The translations under genes were made by a program, and so were the position numbers. The notes beneath the pieces were generated by a model that did no database searches, had not been told where the DNA came from, and was given only the letters and a program-made list of their open reading frames with translations. From contig JACJZP010000003.1 in assembly GCA_020635535.1 (NCBI GenBank), forward strand, positions 62,001 through 126,000: a stretch of DNA of 64,000 bases, given 5' to 3'. Positions 46,401-53,400 of the stretch are shown in pieces (positions within the stretch are counted from its first letter, which is position 1; each line of letters begins with the position of its first letter). Origin of the DNA: Flavobacteriales bacterium (GTDB taxonomy: Bacteria; Bacteroidota; Bacteroidia; UBA10329).

Positions 46401-47122
46401 CTGATGCGGGACCTGATCAGGCAATTTGTATCGGTGATACTGTGGTGCTTACAGCAACGGGTGGGGAGAATATTGTCTGGATGCCAGGTGGCCAATCTGC
46501 AAGTATATCCGTAAGTCCATTAGATGATACCATGTACATTATTGAGGTTACCAATGAAGGATGTAATCAAGTTGCTGTCGATACAGTGAACGTTACCGTT
46601 CAAGCCTACCCAACGGCATACTTCGGTTATGGAGAGACCAACCTTGGCGAACCAGTGTTGTTTGCTGATTCATCAACTGTTCCACCACTGTTCAGCTGGG
46701 ATTGGGACTTTGGTGATGGAAGCGGTTCTGCTGAGCAGAATCCATCGCACGATTATGAAGAACCGGGTAATTATGTTGTTACCCTAACGGTAAGTACATC
46801 AAACGGATGTAGTGATACTTATTCTGACACCTTGGATGTGCAGGAGTTCTTCGTGATAACGAATGTGCTTACCCCTAACGATGATGGTTTCAATGATTAC
46901 ATCTGGATAACAAGTAGCTTGGCAGAAAAGATTGAGGCTAAGATCTACAACAGATGGGGCTTCTCGGTTTGGGAAGGTATTGGAACCGACCTCCGATTTG
47001 CCGGTAAGACTTCAGGTGGTGTTGACCTTCAAGCAGGAACCTATTACTACACCATTAGTATCGATTACGGTACAGAACTAGGTGTAAGGGAGCTTACAGG
47101 TTACATTACCCTCATCAGATAG
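34475..47122 (+). CDS. Giant multi-domain surface protein with T9SS type B (CHU_C) C-terminal domain
   Basis: One intact frame of 4215 residues. A signal peptide (cleavage near LAEG) follows either the first ATG or the one at 34508. Next come a unique N-terminal region to about residue 505, an SdrD B-like domain (about 510-600), an Ig-like stretch and one SprB-like repeat, nine cadherin-like (Big_9) domains (about 813-1706), seven SprB repeats (to about 2239), 25 Ig-like repeats of about 72 residues each with FC-x-G-D and NGC-x-G cysteines (2240-4047), a PKD domain with WDWDFGDGS, and a gliding-motility-associated C-terminal domain (NVLTPNDDGFNDYIWI ... WG-x-x-VWEG ... GTYYYTI). That last domain directs T9SS export. 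Probably a cell-surface adhesin or matrix protein (inference). Confidence 0.92.
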   Translation: MFKKALPKPIPMNYRFFTQAMLAGLVSLWSLTALAEGTKQTTATSSDYTHLLTNYSEYNDFGRYNGTEDQRLFIHIEDPENEVVYFGFSQFYDQPHWPNVGNSRTGYFRIKDPSGNVVWPTAGSPAGQQNNAAISNWSQAVNGPNQIVGSGGYNAFTFNPDGLPAGDYYIEFSASQSSYNSDDLIIPYYDITVATEGGSPTAIDGRVFSYNWAFMTPAIDYPNDYFDRDFTGVLYIYSDDGFVSSIDFSQAGFQGAAFNIAFNSSGTSATGVFEVDRASVEGSNVTFAEYRVFLNNPDETAFPNGTFGEFVVNADFPKLYGCPDDSEWFFRFAATEAGRVGILIDSNGNGEYDPGTADVLLTQDIVPFPGETSPYDRDIPWNGLDGLGNPIPTGTPLQVEYRYSQGFYHLPVYDVEHLRTGMEVQAIRPVTPQPYDPDFFYDDEDISETLPGGQPALELDGCNPPCHYWNDIDYGNVNTINTFWYAYRSKTAVTIPFETPPPTCAGCPFVPFEILGRVVLDIDENGVEDGSDYGFGGITVNVYEDANGNGTYESGTDPLIDTDVTDANGDYSLIGQIATDHLIVIDQTGLPANSSLTTPNIYGVEFSSLYDADCDGLFGFVTFPIANTDYDTIPDTSIPLVVCVQDNDVDPLGGGLTTSIVIPPVNGGTAVVQGLCIEYTSIPDYIGVDSLLYSICSPEGLCDSAWVIIQIGDICGDGIDNDGDGIIDNYSPEIVITASGTDPYCTGFSDGVLTSSATGGRAPFTITWYENGVPFASTANVSDLPAGTYVVDYEDANGCKENETVVLDDNNCPPIANNDFANTLVDVPVGGNVLTNDWDLNGDNLIVTTTPVSGPSNGSVVLNANGSYTYTPNAGFEGEDEFVYSVCDDGIPSLCDQATVYIEVIPITSGNEPPIANADVAQTMEDVPVSGNILVNDDDPDGDNIILNTTPITGPSNGSVTIQSNGDFTYTPNPGFIGTDTYIYSICDDAVPSLCDTAIVTINVVPDSGPDNDPPFAGDDAALTPQEVPVSGNLLTNDFDPNGDNIIINTTQISGPSNGTVTINSNGDYTYTPNPGFIGPDQFVYEICDDGTPSLCAQATCYITVYPDNNPPVATDDINSTLVGVPVSGNVTTNDWDPDGDDLTVTTTPLIGPSNGSVVLNPDGSYTYTPTPGFDGEDSFTYVTCDNGVPSLCDTAEVSIEVVPITTGNEPPVAQDDAAQTQVDTPVSGNVLVNDDDPDGDNIILNLTPITGPSNGSVTLFGNGTFNYTPDPGFIGTDVFTYSICDDQIPSLCDTAEVTIVVLPDYNGPDNDPPFAGDDFALTPQEVPVSGDLLVNDWDVNGDNIIINTTPVSGPSNGSVVVNSNGTYTYTPNPGYTGPDQFVYEICDDGTPSLCAQATCYITVYPGNNPPVAVDDFNNTLVDTPVSGNVVTNDSDPNGDNLTVNPSPVSGPDNGTLVLTPGGAYTYTPNNGFEGEDTFTYVVCDDGTPSMCDTATVTISVIPVTDDNDPPVANPDAYVTQEDVPVTGNITANDDDPDGDNIILNTTPITGPSNGSVTVAANGNIVYTPNPGFTGTDSFTYSICDDGTPSLCDTTVVTIIVTPDYNGPDNDPPFAGDDAALTPMNVPVSGDHLVNDFDPNGDNIIINTTPVSGPSNGSVVINSNGTYTYTPNNGYIGPDQFVYQICDDGSPSLCAQATCYITVFPGPGISYTITEPLCHGEANGSIDITVNNATPPLTYSWSNGATTEDLNNVVAGTYVVTVTDAQGSVIQETIELTQPAVLGVVVDVQDETIVNGCNGSATANPTGGTAPYTYIWSDGQTTQTAVGLCAGIYTVTITDANGCDVTTSRVINPPSCDLDVNVTGQPVGCNGGSNGSVLATPVTQQNNTPFTYLWNNGATTQQITGVDAGPYSVTVTDSIGCTASGSFVVTEPPMLSVSTSVVDELTFQGCDGSATATASGGTPPYLYEWSDNQIGQTASNLCPGNYTVTITDANGCTVQRTVTINALSCTGFSVAINTYSLSCFQANDGAAVAVVSGGTAPFTYFWTTGGATVDSIGGLGAGTYQVIVTDSVNCQQTVSGVVTQPALLEASTAVDPVTCHGLANGTIELTVTGGTTPYSFNWSNGATTEDLNNLGPGTYGVTVTDANDCFVISSGAVTEPDTLDASSVDTDATCFGGNDGMINLTAEGGLPPYQYSWSNGPTSEDISGLSAGTYTVTFVDQNACVYVYTTTVGEASLFEPTITADGPTTFCAGDSVVLTATAGAQYLWSNGATTQSISVFSSGVYTVSVTTDDGCDGDSDPIQVTVNSNPNPTVSPIGSTTFCNGGSVTLTTGSYATYLWSTGATTQSITVTASGSYSVSVTDGNGCEGTSASLNVTVNDLPEPTVTASGDLEFCAGSNVTLTASAAASYLWSNGQTTQSITVSNAGTFTVTVTDVNGCQGTSDPVTTVVFPTPTPTITADGPTIFCDGDSVVLTSSSASLYQWSTGATTQSITVFTSGNYSVTVTDANDCVGTSAPVQVTVNNNPTPTITANGDLEFCDGDSVVLTSSLATSYLWSTGATSRSITVFTSGDYYVTATLGTGCSGTSDTTTVTVFSNPTPTVTADGPTEFCAGDNVVLTATPGNSYLWNTGATSQSITVTTSGQRWVTVTNVNGCSGISDTVDVVVNPNPTPTITPDGPLEFCDGDSVTLTSSAADAYLWSNGATTQSTVVYASGTYSVTVTDANGCQGTSAPVTVVVNELPFSFIFATGPTTFCEGDSVSLVARESDAYLWSNGDTTRIITVNTSGTYSVEVFDENGCSQESNEITVTVNPNPQPTISANGPLQFCDGDNVILTLSGSGTYTWNTGETTRNISAEETGSYWGTVVDNNGCEGQSDTVDVEVWELPEPEITTIGTPSFCAGDTIFLTTTEMFESYLWSTGDTTQTTFSLTTGFVIVEVTDTNGCVGVSPEELITVNVNPNPTTTPDGTVEICDGDTITITSVMAESYLWTTGDTTQSIHVWQAGSYNVTATDQNGCTGTSSDVIVIVNQPPSPVITADGDLDFCLGGSVTLSTGDYVSYQWSTGANGQSILVNQSGTYTVTVTDSAGCSAAAAQADVTVYQPPIVSVSVTGPQQFCFGDSAVLTATPGYNGYLWSNGATTESITVYTSGSFNVTVTDEYGCTATSQLVTIEVYSLPNADIIATGPTEFCAGESVTLTATGGQSYVWNTGATTNSIVVSNAGNYYVVANNQFGCIDTSASLAVQINNPPLVTVFPSGPTEFCDGGSVLLVASGADNYEWSTGETGVSIVAATTGVYSVTGTDANGCSTESGGVPVTVFNNPVPVITPSGPTEFCAGDSVVLTSSAADSYLWSTGAVTQSITVFTSGSYEVSVVDANGCEGTSARVIVTVNNNPVPTISLSGPAEFCDGDSVTLTSSAADAYLWSTGDTTQAIVVYAGGDYSVEVTDQNGCSGLSADVSITVYQNPQPVISASDTVACDGQVVTLTSSQADGYLWNTGAMVQSISVTQSGIYTVTVTDGNGCLGSDDVEITINPVPTPVPVITPDGPTTFCDGDSVTLSVDAWNSYLWSPTGDTTQTLLVSESGLYVVTVTNEYGCAADAAGIVVTVNPNPNPVITANGDSAICDGETILLGTSLYNAYDWSTGDTTQVISVDQTGSYSVTVTNQFGCVGTSEAFEVVQNPNPEISVEADGPTTICNGDEVVLSAVGNGPYLWNTGDTTQSITVSDAGIYYVQATDTVTGCVGVSDDVEVDFFPLFDPDIIVDGNTSFCEGEEAILTVVNGTSFLWSTGDTTQSITVTTTGVYTVTAVDQNGCSGTAGQPIVVLPSPITQIIPDSEFPYCNGDVVTLTALGIPFIDDFEWNTGETSQTIEVTQSGVYTVTVTNPAGCSSTASLPIGFLPLPPTDIFVNGETSICDGDEVQLTVLAPPFGFDFEWSNGETSQTITVTESGNYEVTVTSLAGCTATSEPISVTVVPGPTADAGPDQAICIGDTVVLTATGGENIVWMPGGQSASISVSPLDDTMYIIEVTNEGCNQVAVDTVNVTVQAYPTAYFGYGETNLGEPVLFADSSTVPPLFSWDWDFGDGSGSAEQNPSHDYEEPGNYVVTLTVSTSNGCSDTYSDTLDVQEFFVITNVLTPNDDGFNDYIWITSSLAEKIEAKIYNRWGFSVWEGIGTDLRFAGKTSGGVDLQAGTYYYTISIDYGTELGVRELTGYITLIR
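36911..39594 (+). repeat. Nine tandem cadherin-like (Big_9/tandem-95) domains in three blocks of three
   Basis: Each unit begins xPPxAxxD and contains NDxDPxGDNxxxN, SGPSNGSV, YTPNPGFxGxDxFxYxICDDGxPSLC. Starts of every third unit are at 36911, 37805 and 38702, spacing 894-897 bp. Units 1, 4, 7 begin CPPIA/NPPVA; units 2, 5, 8 begin EPPIA/EPPVA/DPPVA; units 3, 6, 9 begin DPPFAGDD, so the duplicated block is three domains long. Confidence 0.88.
39595..41190 (+). repeat. Seven SprB-type repeats
   Basis: Units of about 75 residues with a first Cys plus Gly/Asn (CHGEANGS, CNGSATA, CDGSATA, CHGLANGT, CFGGNDG), GGTxPYxYxWSNGATT, L-x-A-G-T-Y-x-V-T-V-T-D-A-N-G-C. This is the repeat found in the flavobacterial gliding adhesin SprB. 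Confidence 0.85.
41192..46615 (+). repeat. Array of 25 Ig-like repeats, about 216 bp each
   Basis: Each unit reads P-x-I-x-A-x-G-P-x-x-F-C-x-G-D-S-V-x-L-T, then Y-L-W-S-T-G-x-T-T-Q-S-I-x-V, G-x-Y-x-V-T-V-T-D-x-N-G-C. Two Cys per unit could form a disulfide. At DNA level the units are clearly diverged, unlike the repeats of the second giant gene. Confidence 0.88.
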
Positions 47123-47146
47123 AAGAGCAAATTCAGTTGCAGTTTA

Positions 47147-47175
47147 ACAGGCCGGTCAGACACTGATCGGCCTGT
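47147..47175 (+). terminator. Intrinsic terminator after the first giant gene
   Basis: ACAGGCCG-GTCAG and CTGAT-CGGCCTGT form a stem with an ACA loop (one G-T pair), followed by TTCTTTTT. Confidence 0.8.
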
Positions 47176-47246
47176 TTCTTTTTGCCCCGTTGGTCGAAAT
47201 TAACGTAGCGTTCATCGGGCAAATTCGAGCGTTCAGTCTATTTCTA

Positions 47247-47254
47247 TATCTTCG
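47247..47254 (+). promoter_or_regulatory. Possible -7 element (TATCTTCG) for the second giant gene
   Basis: TATCTTCG lies about 150 nt before the ATG at 47403, in the 280-bp gap after the terminator, and parallels the TACCTTCG box upstream of the first giant gene. The rest of the gap shows no clear feature. Confidence 0.35.
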
Positions 47255-47402
47255 TAGACTGTCAAAAAATGGGCATGATCAACTCATTTGTTCTAAGATT
47301 TATTGTGTCGGTTATCGAAAACACAATAACAAACACTTTCATAGTGCGTAACAGCGCACCGATCAGCAATACCCCTATTCTAGAATTACAACCAATATTC
47401 GT

Positions 47403-50400
47403 ATGAAAAAGCAATACCTCTCTACCGTATTGAAGTCATTGTTCTGTGCTGCAATTATTGCAACTCAGGCGTTTACTGCATCTGCCCAGTCTGACTGGTA
47501 TTATGGATGTGGTGATGGAATGACCGTTGAAATTGAGTACACAGGACTCAACAACGATGTACCGGAAACTCTATCGTTCTCCAACGCGGGGAATATCGAC
47601 CATGTGGTTGCGGAGATCGTGTACAAGGGATGTAACCCTGGTTCTTCAATCACCATCCAAGATGCATCGAACAATAGTTACACGGCCTACCGTGTACAAC
47701 CTTCGGGTACAAGTTCAAATGTTTGGGTGTACAGAACTACCATTCCAGCTACTGCATCAATCAGCTACTCAAATCAGTACAACGAAAGCTGTGCACAGTC
47801 ATTGGTAGCGTATGTATTCCGCCAGGAAGAGAACGCAGGACAAACTGCTGGAACGTTTACCGAAAGAAGCGGCTACAATAATGTGGTGAACATTTCATTG
47901 CCAATTCCAACCGATTTGGCTGCGAGAGATGTTACGCTTTATGTGCCTATGTCAGAAATGACAACGGATGGAAGATACATTCATTTGGAAGCAAGCGCTG
48001 GTGGGGTTAGTGCTTCGGTCACCGAAAGAATTTATTCATCAAGCCTTCCTAATGGTTGTTGTATCAAGCTGTTCGAATTGCAGTTGAATAACGTACCTGC
48101 TAACACGAACACGGTCAATCTTACAATTGACACACGTCATAACGTACACGAAAGCGCAAACGGTCAGTCATGGGTACTGGCCGCTGCTGTTTATACAGAC
48201 ATCGAATGTGCCGAGCCATGTACTGATGGAACAGGTTGGTTACTTGCCGATCACTACAACGAAACAAGCTGCGGTGGAAATAGAAGTTGGGAAAATCGCG
48301 ACAATGCTGAGAATAGCGATAACTCATACGCCAAGGTTAGAAACCTATGCTTGACGTATCCGCTTTCTAAGTGTTTCGACATTGAGCATTTCCATCCAGA
48401 TCTGAATGCAAATGACATCATCTCAGGAATTGAGGTGTCGATTGAAAGAAAGGCTGAGCATGCCAATTCAGTCGTTGATGAGGTGGTTCAGTTGATTATG
48501 GACGGAAACGTTATCGGAGAAAACCGTGCGAAGCCAGGTGCTTGGTCAACTTCAGAAATGCAGATCACTTACGGTGGTTCAAATGATACTTGGGGAACGA
48601 ACCTTACGCCTGATGATGTTGACGACCACGAGTTCGGAATTCGAATTCAGGTTCGTGGCATTAGCCAAGAAGAGTATGATGCATACATCGATCAGGTACA
48701 GATCAGCTTCTGCGTTTCTTCAGAGCCACCGTGTGGTATCGATTGCTACATCCCTGCCGAAGGTGAACTTTGCTTTGCAAGTCCAGATGCTCCTGAAGCT
48801 ACTGCTCAGTCTATTTGGACTTCGGTATGGTCAACAGACGCCAACACGGGTCTGATGACAATCCGAGTAACGTTAGCGCCAACTTTTGTTGATAACACCT
48901 ATGGAACCAACACTATAGGTTGGCCTGCTGACAACCACACGTTTAACCATCTAAAAGGTTCTGACCACTTGCAACTTGCGCTTTACGATGCGAATGATGT
49001 TAAGCAGTTGGAATTCAAAATGGATTACATCGATACAGATGGTTCAGTTCCGTCTGGTTATTCCAGCCTCGGCTTGGATGGAAACGGAGGTATGGTTGAG
49101 GGTAATTCTAACTACATCGTTGACATCACCTCATCTCTTGACAAGAATTTCAACGAGTACGGCTACGTGCTGACAACCAATTCTCCAGCAACTGATGGAG
49201 ATTACACACCAAATCCTTCTTACCCGAACTGGATCTATGAGGTTTGGTATGAAGCAGTAATTGACCTTCAGGCGTTCGGTAACGTGGGTTTCGGTTACCC
49301 TGAAATGACTTCGGTTCACGCTTCTCCAAGTAAGACAGGAAACAACTCTGAGGATGTTGAGCCAGTTCCTTGCGATGATTGCGATGGGGTTACCATTGAG
49401 GTTACAGCTTCAGGAACCGATGTTTCTTGCGATAGCGACAATTCGCACGAGTGTGAAGCAGTTCATTACCAGAACGGTTCGCATGCAGTTTGGATCAACA
49501 CGCTTCCAGGAACAGGTCAGTATTTCAAGTTTGAGAATAACTCAGGTAGCTTGGTTGAGTACCCTGATGGAACTGCGCGTATCACGGGCGTTATCTACAA
49601 CACGGTTGAAACAGATAAGCGCTGGGCAGTTGATGTTTATCTGAACGATAAAATGAACTGGACACAGTGGCAAGCCGCTGGTGGTTCTTGGAAAGGAAAT
49701 GCCACCACGGTTGGCAACAACTATCAGGATTGGGCTTACTACGAAATGGACGCTTCACGAAGTCGTTTGATCGGACTTGGCTACTACGCTGGTAAGGAGT
49801 TGAACATTCAGCGAATGGCTGCTGCGCCTCAGTTCCGAGTTCAGGTTGGAACGGCCGCCAACGATAAGAACGGAAACTACGGTTTCTCATTGTGGTTCGA
49901 TTACTCAGGAGATTATTCTGGTCATGGCGATTTCAACTTCGATCTTCAGAACTGTGTAGATCACGGTTGTGATGGAACTGCCACGGCAACGGCTTCTGGC
50001 GGCACCGCACCTTATCTATATGTATGGGATAACGGAGCTACCACTTCTTCGCTTGATGATCTTTGTGCTGGTCAGTACTGCGTAACGGTTACGGATGCGA
50101 ACGGATGTACTTCTGATGAGGTATGTGTAACCATCGGAGACAAGCCTTCTTGTTGTAACGTTACCGATCCGGGTGAGATTACTGGAAATGGAAGTGGTTG
50201 CGCACCATTCGATCCGCCAGCAATTACAAGTGTTGAATTGCCAAGTGGAGGTTCCGGAGATATTGAATATGTATGGATCTACCGTACCTCTAACGGAAAC
50301 GGAGGCTGGAATGCCTGGCAGACCATCTCTGGTGCCAATGGTCCAGAATATGATCCAGGTGTAATTACTGAAACCACTCAGTTCAGAAGATGTGCAAGAA

Positions 50401-53400
50401 GAGAAGGGTGTTCGTCTTATGTAGGCGAGAGTAACATTCTTACAATGACCGTTACCGGTCCTTGCTGCGATAATATTACAGATGGTGGAGAGATTGCAGA
50501 GAACCAAAGCAATTGCGGGCCGTTTGATGTTGCCGAATTGACCAATGTGGAATCGCCTAGCGGTGGTTCTGGTGCTATGGAAATTGTTTGGATCACTCGT
50601 TCTGGAACTTCTGGCCCATGGCAAGAGATTACCGGTGCACATGGTCTGACCTACGATCCAGGCGTTGTGTCTACAACTACGCAATTCAGAAGATGTGCAA
50701 GAAGAGAAGGATGTACGGATTATGTTGGTGAGAGCAACATCATCACCATTACGATCAATCCGGGAATCACTGCAACATGTTCTTCCAACAATGGAACCTG
50801 CTCAAACGGTAATTTAGGAAGCGCTTCAGTTTCTGCCACTGGCGGAACCGCTCCTTATACATATGTTTGGAGCAATGGGTCAACTACCTCAAGCATCAGC
50901 GGACTTTCGGCCGGTACGTATTCGGTAACAGTTACCGATGCTAATGGATGTTCAGACAACAGCTCTGTTACCGTTTCTATCACTCCATGCTGCAACGTGA
51001 CCAACGGAGGTCAGATTGCTGGTGGAGGTTCGAACTGTGGTCCGTTCGATCCAGCACCTATCACTTCGGCTTCATTACCGACAGGTGGCCTTGGCGATAT
51101 TGAGTATGTGTGGATGTGGAACACCGAGAATGTCCCGAACTATGGAAACAATGGCTGGGTAGCTATTCCGAACAGCAATTCAGAGACCTATGATCCAGGA
51201 TTATTGACAGAAACCCGATGCTTTCTGCGTTGTTCAAGAAGAAGCGGATGTACTACCTACGTTGGCGAGAGCAACATCGTTTGCTTCATCATCAATCCAG
51301 AGCCAGTTGCCACTTGTACTCCAGTAAACGGCACTTGCTCAAACAACAACCAAGCTTCAGCTTCAGTAGCTGTAACTGGCGGAACCGCTCCTTTCACATA
51401 CTTGTGGAGCAACGGAGCAACAACTGCATCTATCAACGGTTTGGCCGCGGGCACTTACAGCGTTACTGTTACGGATGCAAACGGATGTACTGATAACTGT
51501 TCAGTTTCAGTGACATCAACTCCATGTTGTAATGTGACCGACCCAGGAGAGATTGCTGCAAACCAGAATAACTGCGGTCCTTTCGATCCGGTTGAAATTA
51601 CTTCGGTTTCTGCTCCGTCAGGTGGACTTGGAGCATTGGAAATCGTTTGGATCACTCGTCCGGGAACATCAGGTCCGTGGACGGAGATACCAGGTGCAAC
51701 TGGACTAAGCTATGATCCAGGAGTGGTGACCCAGACAACTCAGTTCAGAAGATGTGCAAGACGTGCTGGATGTACAGACTACATCGGAGAGAGCAACATC
51801 ATCACCATCACGGTTTATTCGAACGATATTGTGGCCAACTGCTCTTCAACGGATGTTGATTGCAACGGAGCATCAACTGGAAGTGCGTCTGTTTCAGTTT
51901 CAGGCGGAACAGCGCCTTACACCGTGCTTTGGAGCACAGGCGCAACTACCATGTCAATCAGCAACTTAATGGCTGGTTCTTACAGCGTGACTGTGACCGA
52001 TGCGAACGGTTGTACCAAAACCTGCTCAACAACAGTTGGTCAGCCATCTGACCTCACGGCAAACTGTTCTAAGGTTGATGGAACCTGCTCGAACAACAAT
52101 CAGGCAAGTGCTTCGGTAGCTGCGTCAGGCGGAACTGCTCCTTATTCTTATTCTTGGAGCAACGGAGGGACCACATCTAGCATCAGCGCACTTTCTGCAG
52201 GTTCATACTCTGTGACTGTAACTGACGCTAATGGTTGTGCAGAGAGCTGTTCAGTAACTATTTCAATTACTCCATGCTGCAACGTGACCAACGGAGGTCA
52301 GATCGCTGGGGGAGGTTCCAACTGCGGACCGTTCGATCCAGCTCCGATCACGTCAGTTTCATTACCAACAGGCGGATTGGGCGACCTTGAATACGTTTGG
52401 TTGTGGAACTCGCAGAATGTTCCGAACAATGGCAACAGCGGTTGGGTGATGATCCCTAACAGCAACTCTGCCACTTACGACCCAGGAATGTTGACTGAAA
52501 CACGTTGCTTCCTGCGTTGCGCACGAAGAAGGGGATGCACAACTTATGTGGGCGAGAGCAACATCGTTTGTTTCACCATTAACCCAGAGCCAGTTGCTAC
52601 TTGTACTCCTATTAATGGAACTTGCTCGAACAACAACCAAGCTTCAGCTTCAGTATCTGTATCTGGCGGAACAGCTCCTTACGCATACGCTTGGAGCAAT
52701 GGAGCAACAACCGCAAGCATTTCAGGTCTTTCAGCGGGAACGTATTCAGTGACAGTAACTGATGCCAACGGATGTACCGATGAGTGTTCAACAACTGTGT
52801 CAATTACTCCATGCTGCAATGTGAACAATGGTGGTCAGATCGCGGGTGGTGGTTCAAACTGCGGACCGTTCGACCCAGCGCCTATCACTTCGGCTTCATT
52901 GCCAACAAGTGGTCTGGGTGACCTTGAATACGTTTGGTTGTGGAACACGCAGAACGTTGTGAACAACGGAAACAGCGGCTGGCAGGTAATTCCAGGTGCC
53001 AACGGACCGACTTACGATCCAGGTCTGTTGACCGAAACCCGTTGCTTCCTGCGTTGCGCAAGAAGAAGTGGATGTACGACTTATGTTGGCGAAAGCAACA
53101 TCATTTGCTTCACCATCAACCCAGAGCCAACTGCATCATGCAGTAAAGTGGATGGAACATGCGCTAACGGAAATCAAGCTTCTGCTTCGGTTTCTGTAAG
53201 CGGTGGAACTGCTCCTTATTCATACGCTTGGAGCAACGGAGCAACAACTGCTTCTATCAGCAATTTGGCCAATGGTACTTACTCAGTAACTGTTACTGAT
53301 GCCAACGGATGTTCAGACGATTGCTCGGTGACTGTTACTACGGTGCCTTGCTGCAACGTCACCGATCCAGGAACAGTTGCTGGCAGCCAGTCGAACTGTG

